Shown piece after piece: positions 18,447-28,034 of a DNA stretch of 64,000 bases. The position numbers and the translations under genes are program-made. The notes under the pieces were generated by a model that saw only the letters and a program-made list of their open reading frames with translations, did no database searches and had not been told where the DNA came from. The DNA comes from DASQUK01 sp963756425. Lineage in GTDB: Bacteria > Actinomycetota > Acidimicrobiia > Acidimicrobiales > VFJN01. How positions within the stretch are numbered: the stretch's first letter is position 1; the number at the start of each line of letters is the position of its first letter. Location: the NCBI GenBank assembly GCA_963756425.1, contig CAVWNW010000018.1:156846-220845 (forward strand). The letters run 5' to 3'.

Positions 18447-18683
18447 ATGGTGGACACCGAGAGGTACGCGACCAGCTTTGCGATGCTGGACAAGGACGGC
18501 GACGGCCGCGTGTCGGCGGCGGAGTTCAAGGAGCTCATGGGCAGCCTGGGCGTCAACTTCACCGACGAGACGGCGGCCAGGGCCATTGAGATGATGGACA
18601 CGGACGGCGACGGGCTCGTCACCCTCGAGGAGCTGGCGACCTACATGAGCTCACCGGGCGGTGCGCCGCCGCAGGAGTCGTAG
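18447..18683 (+). CDS. Two-EF-hand calcium-binding protein
   Basis: 78 residues with a good ribosome site (GGGGAGG). Two canonical EF-hand loops are present: DKDGDGRVSAAE (about 15-26) and DTDGDGLVTLEE (about 51-62), each with Asp at positions 1, 3 and 5 and Glu at 12. There is no signal peptide, so it is cytoplasmic. Bacterial proteins of this calerythrin/calmodulin-like type are thought to buffer or sense calcium, but partners are rarely known. It stands alone between the regulator and the M20 peptidase. Confidence 0.88.
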   Translation: MVDTERYATSFAMLDKDGDGRVSAAEFKELMGSLGVNFTDETAARAIEMMDTDGDGLVTLEELATYMSSPGGAPPQES

Positions 18684-18780
18684 GTCGCAGCCGGGGCGGG
18701 CAGATCTCGACGAAATGCTCGGTCCGGACTGGGACCGGCCGACGCGTGGATCGGCTAGACCCCTTGCGAGAGGTGGTGCG

Positions 18781-20053
18781 GTGTCCGATCCGGTGGTGCA
18801 GGTGCTCGATGCGGTCGTTGAGCTGACCGACACGCTGCTGGACGAGCTGGCGGCGCTCGTGAGGATCCCGAGCGTGAGCGGCACCGACGCCGAGAACGAC
18901 GCCCAGGCACACGTCGCCGGGCGTTTCGCCGATGCCGGGCTGGAGGTCGATCACTGGCCGATCGACCTCCCCGCACTGACCGCCCATCCCGACTTTCCCG
19001 GCATGGAGGTGGACCGGGACGAGGCGTGGGGCCTCGTCGGCCGGCTGCGCGGTGTCGGCGACGGGCCGACGCTGATGCTCAACGGGCACATCGACGTCGT
19101 GCCCGTGGGCGATCCTGCCAGTTGGACCGCCCCGCCCTATTCCGCCGACGTCCGCGCCGGCCGTCTCCATGGCCGCGGCAGCTGCGACATGAAGGCGGGC
19201 CTGATCGCGTCGCTGTGGGCGGTCCAAGCCCTGGGCTCGGGCCGGCGTCGGCCTGCGTGGGGACGTGGTGCTGGCGTCGGTGCAGGGCGAGGAGGACGGC
19301 GGTCTCGGCACGTTCGCCACGCTCCAGCGCGGGTGGCGAGCGGACGCCTGCGTGATCCCGGAGCCGACGGAGCTGGACGTGGTGCCGGCGAACTCCGGGG
19401 CGCTCACCTTCCGCCTACGCATCCGCGGTCGGGGCACGCACGCGGCCCGTCGCGCCGAGGGCGTGAGCGCGATCGACAAGTTCTGGCCCGTCTCGCAGGC
19501 GCTGGCCGACCTCGAGCGACGCCGTCACGCATCGGTCGACCCACTCGTCGCCCGGTGGCCGCTCGCCCATCCCCTGTCGATCGGTCGGGTCCGCGCCGGC
19601 GACTGGGCGTCGTCGGTGCCCGATCTGCTGGTGGCCGAGGGGCGGCTCGGGGTGGCCATCGGCGAGTCGACCGATCACGCCCGCGCCGACCTCGAAGGCG
19701 CCGTCGCCAAGGCCTGCGAGCGCGACCCCTGGCTGCGTGACCACCCGGTCGACGTCGAATGGTGGGGCGGGCAGTTCGCATCGGGCCGCATCCCGCCGGA
19801 CAGCGACCTCGTGGATCGGGTGCGGGCGGCACACCGGGCGGCCGCCGGCGGCCGCCCGCCGGACGTCTACGGCGCCCCCTACGGCAGTGACCTCCGCCTG
19901 CTCACCGGGCTGGCGGGCATTCCCACGCTGCAGTACGGACCCGGGGACGCCCGACTGGCCCACGGCCCCGACGAGGCGGTGCCAGTGGCCGACGTCGCCA
20001 CCGCCGCACGCACTCTCGCGCTCCTGGCTGTCGACGTCTGCGGCGCCGACTGA
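18781..20053 (+). pseudogene. M20-family metallopeptidase/deacylase, interrupted by a +1 frameshift
   Basis: About 423 residues if corrected, from GTG 18781 behind GAGAGGTGG. Zinc-site motifs are NGHIDVVP (H103, D105), GRGSCDMKAG (D136) and, after the break, QGEEDGG for the catalytic Glu pair. The last ligand region (YGPGDARLAHGPDEAVP) is near the C-terminus. The frame breaks at 19239-19241, where GGG appears in place of the expected GG: dropping one G reads ALGSAGVGLRGDVVLASVQGEEDG without a gap. Members include acetylornithine deacetylase, succinyl-diaminopimelate desuccinylase and dipeptidases. The specificity here is unknown. The gene is probably intact in the organism. Confidence 0.87.
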
Positions 20054-20125
20054 ACGGGCGAACGCGGACGCTCAACCGGTGGTGGTGCGTCCGGCGCCAG
20101 GTACCGGTGGTGCGAAGCTGGGCCA

Positions 20126-20917
20126 ATGGGGCGTGTCTGGTCACGCGTGGTCAACCGGCTGGCGTCGGGGGGAGCTGGCGCCCGCGTCGCGGGTTATCCG
20201 ACCTCGTCCAACCGGGCCTCGTCGCTGCACCTGCGGTGGGAGCTACCGCCGGACGCCGGCGCGATGGTCGCCGCATCCGTGGTCCTGGTCGTCGAGGCGG
20301 CGCCCCCCGTACCCGACCTCTACTTCTGGGCGCTGCAGGCCTCCTTCACCGATGGCGCCGGCCGCCGCCACGGCGGCGGTCACCTCGGGCTCCAGTGGTA
20401 CCAGCCGCACCCCGGCTCGCGGGCCGTGAACTGGGGCGGTTACCGGCCCGACGGACGAGTCCTCGACGGCTCGACCTCGCCGCTGCCCAGCGCCACGGGC
20501 AACCCGAACACCCGCGACCTGTGGTGGGACCCCGGCCGGCGCTACGCGCTCAGCATCGAACGCGCCGCCGGCGGCGGTTGGGTCGGAACCGTGGCCGGCA
20601 CCCACGTCCGCACGCTGGCGGCCGGCGGCGAGCGGCTGGACGCGCTGATGGTGTGGTCGGAGGTGTTCGCCCGCTGCGACGCTCCCCCTGTCGCCGTGCG
20701 CTGGTCGGGGTTCCGGGCGACCACGGCTCAGGGGCACATCGTCGAGCCGGTCGCGGTCCATGTGAACTACCAACGTCGCGCCGACGGCGGATGCGACAAC
20801 ACGACGGCGCTCGCCGATGGCGGCGGCGTGCGCCAGATCACCGGCACCGAGCGCGTGGTCGCCCAGGGCGCCCGCCTGCCGCTCGAGCCTTCCCACGATG
20901 ACTCGAGCCGGTGGTGA
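20126..20917 (+). CDS. Hypothetical protein, beta-rich
   Basis: 263 residues, codon use like its neighbours. No family is firmly recognised. Aromatic and glycine-rich stretches such as LYFWALQASFTDGAGRRHGGGH and LQWYQPHPGSRAVNWGGY suggest a beta-sandwich/lectin-like fold, loosely reminiscent of DUF3472/DUF5077 proteins. There is no clear signal peptide. It follows the M20 peptidase with a gap of about 70 bp and could be co-transcribed with it. Confidence 0.7.
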   Translation: MGRVWSRVVNRLASGGAGARVAGYPTSSNRASSLHLRWELPPDAGAMVAASVVLVVEAAPPVPDLYFWALQASFTDGAGRRHGGGHLGLQWYQPHPGSRAVNWGGYRPDGRVLDGSTSPLPSATGNPNTRDLWWDPGRRYALSIERAAGGGWVGTVAGTHVRTLAAGGERLDALMVWSEVFARCDAPPVAVRWSGFRATTAQGHIVEPVAVHVNYQRRADGGCDNTTALADGGGVRQITGTERVVAQGARLPLEPSHDDSSRW

Positions 20918-20979
20918 GCGCAGACCCCTCATCGCCCCGTGGCCCCCGACCGAGACCCGCACCCGGGAGACGTCCGCCA

Positions 20980-21344
20980 ATGCCCAGCGACACGAGCTAC
21001 AGGGTGAGCCACCCGATCTTCGCCCGGTTGTACGCCTGGGCGAGTCCCCGGATGGAGAAGTCCGGCTTCGGCGAGCGCCGCGACCAGCTTCTCGCCGGGC
21101 TCGCCGGGCGGGTCGTCGAGGTCGGCGCCGGCAATGGCTTGAACTTCACCCACTACCCAGCCGAGGTCGCCCAGGTCGTGGCTGTCGAGCCAGAAGCCCG
21201 CCTCCGAGCCATCGGCGAGGCCGCAGCCGCCACGGCGGCCGTTCCGGTCGACGTCGTCGACGGCACCGCCGATACCGCATTCCCACCCACACGTCGCCCC
21301 ACATCCTCGGCGTCGCCACCGCGCCGACCGGCCCGGAGGAATGA
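20980..21344 (+). pseudogene. Class I methyltransferase remnant with internal deletion
   Basis: The first 103 or so residues from ATG 20980 are a good UbiE/phospholipid-methyltransferase-like N-terminus: YRVSHPIFARLYAWASPRME, then motif I VVEVGAGNGLNF and the acidic VAVEPE. The protein then stops making sense at about 21280. In another frame just downstream, RIPTHTSPHILGVATAPTGPEE ends at a TGA at 21342-21344; this resembles the usual C-terminal tail of such enzymes. About 100 residues between them, including the substrate-binding half, seem to be missing. This looks like a real internal deletion rather than a one-base error. Confidence 0.6.
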
Positions 21345-21408
21345 CCAACGAGCAAGGCACGGGCCTCCATCGTGCAACCGCAGGTCGCGCCGCGTCGGTC
21401 GAACGGTG

Positions 21409-22428
21409 TCAGTCCGAGCGCCGACCCGCGGACCCGAGGTCGCGGCACGCCTGGACGACCCGGCCGGCCATCGAGGCCTCGGCGGCCTTCCCCCAGGACC
21501 GGGGGTCGTAGGCCGCCTTGTCGCCGGTACCGCCGTCGACGCGCAACACCCCGTCGTAGCGGGTCAACACATGGTCGGCGATCGGCCGGGTGAACGCGTA
21601 CTGGGCGTCGGTGTCGACGTTCATCTTGACCACGCCATAGCCGATGGCCGCCCGGATGTCATCGAGCGACGAGCCCGAGCCACCGTGGAAGACCAGGTAA
21701 AAGGGGTCTTCCCGTCCGTGGCGGGTTCCGACCGCATCCTGGATATCTTTCAGCACCCCGGGGCGAAGGACGACGTGGCCGGGCTGGTAGACCCCGTGGA
21801 CGTTGCCGAACGTCGCAGCGAGGAGGAAGCGGCCCCGTTCACCGAGGCCCAGGGCGTCGGCGACCCGCAGCGCATCCTCGGGCGTCGAGTACAGGCGCTC
21901 GTCCATGGCGCCCTTGATGCCGTCCTCCTCGCCGCCCACGACGCCGATCTCCAGCTCCAAGACGACATGGGCGCGGCGGCACTCTTCCAGCAGCTCGGCC
22001 GCGACCCGGAGGTTCTCCTTCAGCGGGAGGCTGGAGCCGTCCCACATGTGCGACTGGAACAGGGGCGTGCCGCCGCCGGCCACACGCTCCTGCGACATCG
22101 CCAGCAGTGGGCGCAGGTAGTTGTCGACCCGGGCCGGCGGACAGTGGTCGGTGTGCAGACCGACCAGTCCTGGGTGCTTGGCGGCCAGCACGTTGGCCAC
22201 CTCCGCGAGGGCCACCGCCCCGGTCACGGCGTCCCCGACGCTCGCCCCGGAGAGGTACTCGGCCCCACCGACGGAGATCTGCACGATGCCATCGCTGTCG
22301 GCCTCTGTGAACCCGCGCAGCGCGGCGTTGAGCGTCTGGGTCGAGGTCACGTTGACCGACGGGTAGGCGAATCCCTCGGCCTTGGCCCGGTCGAGCATCT
22401 GTGCGTACTGCTCGGGTGTGGCGATCAC
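21409..22428 (-). CDS. fba: Class II fructose-bisphosphate aldolase
   Basis: 339 residues. This is the zinc-dependent aldolase of glycolysis and gluconeogenesis (fructose 1,6-bisphosphate to dihydroxyacetone phosphate and glyceraldehyde 3-phosphate). Visible motifs are HTDHCPP with the zinc/catalytic HxDH pattern, the Glu-rich ELEIGVVGGEEDG segment, the zinc His in ATFGNVHGVY, and the phosphate-binding FHGGSGSS and NVDTDAQYAFT. This layout is the class IIA, E. coli FbaA-like branch. It is a housekeeping gene among regulators, with the upstream intergenic region free for its own promoter. Confidence 0.95.
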   Translation of the reverse strand: MIATPEQYAQMLDRAKAEGFAYPSVNVTSTQTLNAALRGFTEADSDGIVQISVGGAEYLSGASVGDAVTGAVALAEVANVLAAKHPGLVGLHTDHCPPARVDNYLRPLLAMSQERVAGGGTPLFQSHMWDGSSLPLKENLRVAAELLEECRRAHVVLELEIGVVGGEEDGIKGAMDERLYSTPEDALRVADALGLGERGRFLLAATFGNVHGVYQPGHVVLRPGVLKDIQDAVGTRHGREDPFYLVFHGGSGSSLDDIRAAIGYGVVKMNVDTDAQYAFTRPIADHVLTRYDGVLRVDGGTGDKAAYDPRSWGKAAEASMAGRVVQACRDLGSAGRRSD

Positions 22429-22560
22429 GATCGACCTCCGGCGCAGCCTCGGGGTTGCAGCCTAAGGCTCCGGCCGGTCGGAGTCGCAGACCCGCGCGTA
22501 GTTTGCGCGGAGGAACGTCGAAGCAGCCGCCGGGCCGCCGGACACTGACGCGTCGACGTA

Positions 22561-25500
22561 TCAAACGGCCGAGAGGCGTTGCGCGGCCCGAGCGAGCGCG
22601 TCGAGTGCGAATCGCATCGACGCACCCTCTGTCATCGCCCGGCCCGCCTCGACCTGCCGGAAGAACTCTTCCTCGCCAAGCTCCTCCCCGAGCCGCTCGG
22701 CCGCGTCGCGCATCATCGCCGCGTCGGTACCGAAGGGAGGAAGTCCGGTGCGCGGCGCCTCGGCGGCCCCGTAGAGCACGGCCGCATCCTCGCTGGCACC
22801 CACACGCATGAGCAGAGCGACCACCGTCCGCAGCGTCACCCACAGAGGAGTCCACGCACCGGCTCGGTACCAGCGATGGATCGCTGATTCGCAGTAGGTC
22901 AGAGCGGTCGCGACGTCTTCCTGCCGGGCCCGCGACGCGGCGAGCGCCACCTCGGCCAGGCCGGCGACGAACTTGCTGTCGGCGGAGGCGGCGAGCTCGA
23001 TCGACTGATGCAGATGTGTCTCGGCTGTCTGCGGCTGCTCGCCGGCGAGGATCTCGCCGACGACGAAGTGGCCAAACGCCCGTGCCGAAGGGCTGCCGGA
23101 TCGCTCCGCCCTCACGAGCACCTCCCGAGCGACTTCGAGGGCCCGTTCGACCTCGCCGTCGTAGGCGATGGCGACGGCTGCGCTTCCGAGGTCCCACACC
23201 GCTTGGAGGGCGTCGCCGGCGGCAGTCGCCAGCGCGTACGCCTCGGTGAACTCTGCAATGGCGCGGTCGAGGTCGCCGGCAAGGAGGGCGATGTCGGCGG
23301 ATGCCTCGAGCACCGCACGGTCGGCAGAGGAGCCGAGCCCGCAGGCGGCATCCCTGGTGGCTCGCGCGGCCGCCGTGGCTGCACCGAGGTCCCCTCGCTG
23401 CCACGCGCCGGTTGATGCCGCCAGCAGGGCCTCGGGCAGCAAGGCCGATCCGGTGCCGGCCGCTGCCGCAGCTGCGACCTCGGCCCACCGGAAGATCTCG
23501 GAGTGTCCACGCCAGAGCGCATACGGCCGGAGCGCGGCGGTCAGGCGGAGCGCACCTTCGACATCGTGGCCGACGAGCCAGCCGTGGGCTGCGCGCAGCT
23601 CGTCGATGTGGCCCTCGACCGTCGTGGCCCATTGGGCTTCGGCAGACGTTGCGAGCCCGGCCGCAGCCTGCTCGGCTTCGCCGAGCGCCCAACGGGCATG
23701 GCGGTCTCGCGCTGCTGGCAGCGCATGCTCGGATTCGAGGCGTTCGAGACCGAAGTGGCGGACGGTGTCGAGCATCGAGTAGCGCCCCGAGCCCCCGCCA
23801 GGCTGTTCGGCAAGGAGAGCACAGTCGACCAACCGCAGCACCGCTGGCACAACCGCATCACGGTCGATCTCCTCGGCGGCGGTGACCGCGATCGCGGCGT
23901 CCAGGTCGAACGGGCCCCTGAACACCGAGAGCCTGTCAAAGACCCGCTGCTCGAAAGATCCCAGCTGTGCGTAGGACCAGTCGATGACGGCGCGCAGCGA
24001 ACGGTGCCGGCTCGGGCTGCCTGCACCGCCCGTGAGAACATCGAATCTGTGGGCGAGCGCCCGGCGCAGGTCCTCCGGCGCCAGCCCGCGGATGCGAGCG
24101 GCGGCGAGTTCGACGGCGAGCGGGAGCCCGTCGAGGCATCGACAGATGTCCGCGATGGTGTCGAGTTCGTCGTCGGTGGCCTGGAACGACGCCTTGGAGG
24201 CGCGTGCTCGGTCGAGGAACAACTCGACGGCAGGCGAGCCCGGGCCACCAGCGTCGAGGGGTTCAACTTCCCACAGATGCTCGGCCTCTACGCCCAGTCG
24301 CTCCCGGGACGTGGCCAGCACGTCGACCCCGGAAGTGGCTTCGATGAGCCGCCGGGCGAGCGCCGCGGCACCGGTCAGCACGTGCTCACAATTGTCGAGG
24401 ACGAGAAGCGTGCGCTCACCAGCGAACCGGTCTACGAGTTGGGCCGCTAGACGTCGACCGCTGCGCTCCTGCACACCGACGACGTTGGTCACGGCGCGGG
24501 CCACGTCGCCCCGCGGCGCGAGCACGGTGAGATCGCAGACGTGGACGCCATGCGGGTAGCGATGCGCGACCTGGGCGCTCACTTCGAGAGCGAGGCGGGA
24601 CTTACCGACTCCGCCGGGACCCCACAGCGTGACAAGTCGTGCTCTCGCGAGGAGCTCGGCGACACCGCGCAGGTCGGTGTCGCGGCCGGTGAAGCTGCTC
24701 ACGGGCCGCGGCACGCTGACCGCCGACGCCGGACCGGACTCTGGCGTGTCGGTGTCGACCGTGTGCTGGAGGATCCGCTGCTCGATCCGTCGCAATGCCG
24801 GTGACGGCTCCAACCCGTGGTCCTCGGCCAGTTCGCGCCGCCACGATTGATAGACGTCGAGGGCGTCCGTGTGGCGGCCCTGGTGGTACAGGGCCTCCAT
24901 GAGCAATGCCCTTGCACGTTCACGCTCGGGCTGATCGGCTAGAGCCGCGGCTGCGGCAGCGGCCGCCTCGGCAGGCCGTCCCGTTGCAAGCAACAATGAG
25001 GCTCGTTGCTCGCGGGCGGCCCCATGCAGCTCTTCGAGCCGCCGGCCTTCGGTCTGGGCGAACGGCCGGTCGATGAACTCTTCGAGCGCGGGACCGCGCC
25101 ACAGCTGCAGTGCATCGTCGACGAGACGAAGCGCCTGCTCGCCCCGAGCGTCCGCGGCTGCGGCGAGCAGCTGCTCGAACCGCCATGCATCGAGGTCGAC
25201 GATGCCAACCGTCAGCCGATAGCCACCCTCGTCGGTGACCAGCGGTGCGGCCGCGGGCAGGTTCTTACGCAGCCGTGATACTTGCGTGCGGAGCGCCCCG
25301 GCGGGATCGTCGGGCGGGTGGTCGCCCCAGAGCGCCTCGGCGAGCCGGTGGGCCGATACCGTTCGGTTGCCCTCGACCAGCAGAATCGTCAGCAACAGGC
25401 GCTGGAGGCGGCTCCGAATGTGGACAGGTCCGCTTTCGGTGACCACGGCTAACGGCCCGAGGATCCCAAATCGCGGCGCGCGTCGGTGCGTCTCGCCCAC

Positions 25501-25569
25501 CCGGGCAGTCTCGCGCCGGGTGGCACGGCCGTCCGTGGGAGTTCTCACCGCGTGACACCAAGCAGACAC
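22561..25569 (-). CDS. SARP/AfsR-type transcriptional regulator with NB-ARC ATPase
   Basis: 1002 residues. An OmpR-like winged helix (about 33-110, with LWGDHPPDDPAGALRTQVSRLRKNL) is followed by a BTAD domain (about 115-260). The NB-ARC/AAA domain has Walker A GPGGVGKSRL near residue 317 and Walker B TLLVLDNCEHV. A long TPR-like C-terminal region makes up the rest. Proteins of this shape activate neighbouring biosynthetic or catabolic genes in actinobacteria. It is divergent from the FAD oxidase with only about 60 bp between the genes, which makes that oxidase the likeliest target. ATG 25569 is listed; a GTG at codon 24 (25500) would suit the conserved domain start equally well. Confidence 0.92.
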   Translation of the reverse strand: MSAWCHAVRTPTDGRATRRETARVGETHRRAPRFGILGPLAVVTESGPVHIRSRLQRLLLTILLVEGNRTVSAHRLAEALWGDHPPDDPAGALRTQVSRLRKNLPAAAPLVTDEGGYRLTVGIVDLDAWRFEQLLAAAADARGEQALRLVDDALQLWRGPALEEFIDRPFAQTEGRRLEELHGAAREQRASLLLATGRPAEAAAAAAAALADQPERERARALLMEALYHQGRHTDALDVYQSWRRELAEDHGLEPSPALRRIEQRILQHTVDTDTPESGPASAVSVPRPVSSFTGRDTDLRGVAELLARARLVTLWGPGGVGKSRLALEVSAQVAHRYPHGVHVCDLTVLAPRGDVARAVTNVVGVQERSGRRLAAQLVDRFAGERTLLVLDNCEHVLTGAAALARRLIEATSGVDVLATSRERLGVEAEHLWEVEPLDAGGPGSPAVELFLDRARASKASFQATDDELDTIADICRCLDGLPLAVELAAARIRGLAPEDLRRALAHRFDVLTGGAGSPSRHRSLRAVIDWSYAQLGSFEQRVFDRLSVFRGPFDLDAAIAVTAAEEIDRDAVVPAVLRLVDCALLAEQPGGGSGRYSMLDTVRHFGLERLESEHALPAARDRHARWALGEAEQAAAGLATSAEAQWATTVEGHIDELRAAHGWLVGHDVEGALRLTAALRPYALWRGHSEIFRWAEVAAAAAAGTGSALLPEALLAASTGAWQRGDLGAATAAARATRDAACGLGSSADRAVLEASADIALLAGDLDRAIAEFTEAYALATAAGDALQAVWDLGSAAVAIAYDGEVERALEVAREVLVRAERSGSPSARAFGHFVVGEILAGEQPQTAETHLHQSIELAASADSKFVAGLAEVALAASRARQEDVATALTYCESAIHRWYRAGAWTPLWVTLRTVVALLMRVGASEDAAVLYGAAEAPRTGLPPFGTDAAMMRDAAERLGEELGEEEFFRQVEAGRAMTEGASMRFALDALARAAQRLSAV

Positions 25570-25628
25570 GGCACTGAGACGTCGACTTCGTACCGTGCGC
25601 TGTACGACGTCCAGCAGGAGGTGCAGCT

Positions 25629-27017
25629 ATGACAAACCGAGACCAGATCGCCGTCCCCGACGAGCTGCGGGCCCCCTTCGACGGCCGCTTCCTCGAGCCC
25701 GGTGACAGCGATTACGAAGACACGCGCCGGCTCCATAACGGCATGATCGACAAGCGCCCTGCCCTCATCGCGCAGTGCCAGTCGACAGCCGACGTCATCG
25801 ATGCCGTCAACCTCGGTCGTGACGCGGGTGTCGAGATCGCGGTGCGAGGCGGCGGCCACGGCATCCCCGGACGGGCCGTCAGCGACGGCGGGCTGATGAT
25901 CGACCTGTCACAGATGAAGGGCGTTCACGTCGACCCGCGCCGGCGGGTCGTACGGGCCGAGCCCGGGCTCACCTGGAGGGAGTTCAACCGGGCCACTGCC
26001 GTCCACGGGCTGGCCACCACCGGCGGAGTCGTTTCCAGCACCGGGATCGCCGGGTTGACCCTCGGCGGGGGCATTGGCTGGCTCATGGGTAAGTACGGCC
26101 TCACCGTCGACAACCTCCTCTCCGCTGAGATCGTGACCGCCGGGGGTGAGGTGATGACGGCCAGTGCCGAGGAACACCCTGATCTCTTCTGGGCGTTGAG
26201 GGGTGGCGGCGGCAACTTCGGGGTCGTGACGTCGTTCGAATACCTCGCCCACCCGGTGCGCGAGGTGTTGGCCGGTCCGGTGGTGCACCCACTGGCCGAG
26301 GGCCGCTCGGCGTTGGCGCTCCACCGAGAGTTCACCGCGTCGGTGCCCGACGAGCTGACCGTCGGCGCCGCGTTGCTCCATGCCCCCGACGGTTCCGGCA
26401 CCAAGGTTGCGGCACTGGTTCCGTGCCACTGCGGCGACGCCGCTGCGGCTGATGCGGACGTGAAGCCACTCCGGGCCTTTGGGACACCGATCGCCGATTT
26501 CGTGACGACGATGCCCTATCCGATCGTGAACACCCTGCTCGACGAGACCTTCCCCAGGGGGGCGCTGAACTACTGGAAGTCAGGCTTCCTCACGGACCTG
26601 TCCGACGATGCCATCGACGTCCTGGTGGACGCGTTCGAGCGGGTGCCGTCAACCATGACCGGCATCTTCCTCGACCACGTCCATGGCGCCGCCACCCGCG
26701 TTGCGCCCGACGCCACTGCGTTCCCCCACCGCCAGAACGCGTTCAGCGTCCTCTTGCTCGGCCAGTGGGCCGACCCCGGGGACACCGAAGCGACGATCGC
26801 CTGGGTGCGGGACACCTTCGAGCTGCTCCAACCGCATATGACGGGCCGGCGCTACACGAACTTCCTTGCCGCCGACGACGCTGGAGTGATGCGGCAGGAC
26901 TACGGCGACAACTTCGAGCGGCTCGTCGAGGTCAAGCGCACCTGCGATCCGGGCAACCTGTTCCACCTCAACCACAACATCGACCCAGCCGGACAGCAGG
27001 ATGCCCTGTCCCAATAG
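25629..27017 (+). CDS. FAD-linked oxidase (BBE-like, VAO/PCMH family)
   Basis: 462 residues. The FAD-binding PCMH domain has RGGGHGIPGRAVSDGG, where the His is the usual site of 8-alpha-histidyl FAD attachment. The second attachment Cys of bicovalent members is absent (GIAGLTLGGGIGWLMGKYGL), so monocovalent flavin is expected. The BBE C-terminal motif NFLAADDAGVMRQDYGDNFERL is followed by KRTCDPGNLFHLNHNI. The family oxidises sugars, alkaloids or aromatic alcohols with oxygen. It is transcribed divergently from the SARP regulator. Confidence 0.92.
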   Translation: MTNRDQIAVPDELRAPFDGRFLEPGDSDYEDTRRLHNGMIDKRPALIAQCQSTADVIDAVNLGRDAGVEIAVRGGGHGIPGRAVSDGGLMIDLSQMKGVHVDPRRRVVRAEPGLTWREFNRATAVHGLATTGGVVSSTGIAGLTLGGGIGWLMGKYGLTVDNLLSAEIVTAGGEVMTASAEEHPDLFWALRGGGGNFGVVTSFEYLAHPVREVLAGPVVHPLAEGRSALALHREFTASVPDELTVGAALLHAPDGSGTKVAALVPCHCGDAAAADADVKPLRAFGTPIADFVTTMPYPIVNTLLDETFPRGALNYWKSGFLTDLSDDAIDVLVDAFERVPSTMTGIFLDHVHGAATRVAPDATAFPHRQNAFSVLLLGQWADPGDTEATIAWVRDTFELLQPHMTGRRYTNFLAADDAGVMRQDYGDNFERLVEVKRTCDPGNLFHLNHNIDPAGQQDALSQ

Positions 27018-27140
27018 CTCGGGCGGTGCGGCTCGAGCGTCCAGCGTATGTGCGGGTGTGCAGTAGCCGCGGTCGCGCTCCAGGCGTCAACGGCGACGCC
27101 GAAAGTCGCGAGGAGTGACAGTCGTTCCGGTCGTCTCTGC

Positions 27141-27187
27141 TGGATCGCCTCGTCCGTTCCGGCGGCGCCCTATTGGATCGCCTCGTC
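27141..27187. repeat. 14-bp direct repeat at the 3' end of the TauD gene
   Basis: TGGATCGCCTCGTC occurs at 27141-27154 and again at 27174-27187. The second copy encodes the last residues (DEAIQ) of the dioxygenase on the minus strand, and the first copy would encode the same residues just after its stop codon. This suggests a small local duplication of the gene end. Confidence 0.6.
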
Positions 27188-28003
27188 TCCGTGGAGCGTG
27201 GTCCGGTGCATCTCGCGGGGCGAGCCCGGGTCGTAGGGCAGGGCGCGGTGCAGCACGCCGCGGTTGTCCCAGATGACGAGGTCGCCGACGCGCCAGTCGT
27301 GGCGGTAGACCCGGTGCCACGCGGTCGCCCGGGCGAGGATGTCGTCGAGGAGCGCGTGGCCCTCCTCGCGCTCCATCCCCACGACCCGATCGGCGGTCGG
27401 CCCAAGGACCACCGATCGCCGGCCATCGCGATGTCGCCAGATCAGCGGCTGTTCCTTTGCCGGCCGGGCACGCCACATCGCCACCTGGTCGGGTGTCGGG
27501 TCGGCGACGATCCGGCGCTGCGACGCCTCGATGGTGTGGACGACCCGGATCGACCCGAAGCGCTCTTGTTCGTCGGGGGTGAGGTCGTCGTAGGCGGTGT
27601 ACGTGCTGGCGAACTCCGTCTCGCCGCCCGAGTCCGCCACGCCGTGCGCGCTGAGGATCGTCGCCATGATCGGGACGTCGTCGGTGAGCCCGTCGATGTG
27701 CCAGTCGAAGGTGCCGCGCAGGTACGGGGCCGAGCGGTTCTTCGCCGGGTCCAGCGTGACGAGGAAGATCTCGGGGTGCGCACCCTGGCCGAAGACCTCG
27801 ACCCGGCCGAGCCGCTTGCTGAACGCAATTTGGGCGGCGTCGTCTATGTGGAGACCACGGAAGACCAGCACGCCGTTGGCCTCGAGCGCGCGGTGCGTCC
27901 ACGTCGGTAGGTCCTCGTCGTGCAGCAACCGATCAACGTCGACCCCGCGCACCTCGGCACCCACGGTCTCGGTCAGCTTCACCGTCTCGATGGTCCGCGT
28001 CAT
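27170..28003 (-). CDS. TauD/TfdA-family 2-oxoglutarate dioxygenase
   Basis: 277 residues. The Fe(II) triad is H102-x-D104 (in FDWHIDGLT) plus the distal His near residue 252 in WDNRGVLHRALP. The 2-oxoglutarate-binding Arg lies in the following REMHRTT segment. The family hydroxylates substrates such as taurine or phenoxyacids, releasing succinate and CO2. It lies 31 bp behind the acyl-CoA synthetase and appears to be the last gene of the 31736-27170 operon, so it may hydroxylate a carboxylic intermediate of that pathway. Confidence 0.93.
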   Translation of the reverse strand: MTRTIETVKLTETVGAEVRGVDVDRLLHDEDLPTWTHRALEANGVLVFRGLHIDDAAQIAFSKRLGRVEVFGQGAHPEIFLVTLDPAKNRSAPYLRGTFDWHIDGLTDDVPIMATILSAHGVADSGGETEFASTYTAYDDLTPDEQERFGSIRVVHTIEASQRRIVADPTPDQVAMWRARPAKEQPLIWRHRDGRRSVVLGPTADRVVGMEREEGHALLDDILARATAWHRVYRHDWRVGDLVIWDNRGVLHRALPYDPGSPREMHRTTLHGDEAIQ

Positions 28004-28034
28004 CGTCCCTTCCCCAGGTCTTCACGCCGGCGGT

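Noticed and set aside
22492..22510. CCGCGC/GCGCGG dyad upstream of the aldolase gene
   Set aside because: Six-base arms in GC-rich DNA are expected by chance and no function could be tied to it.
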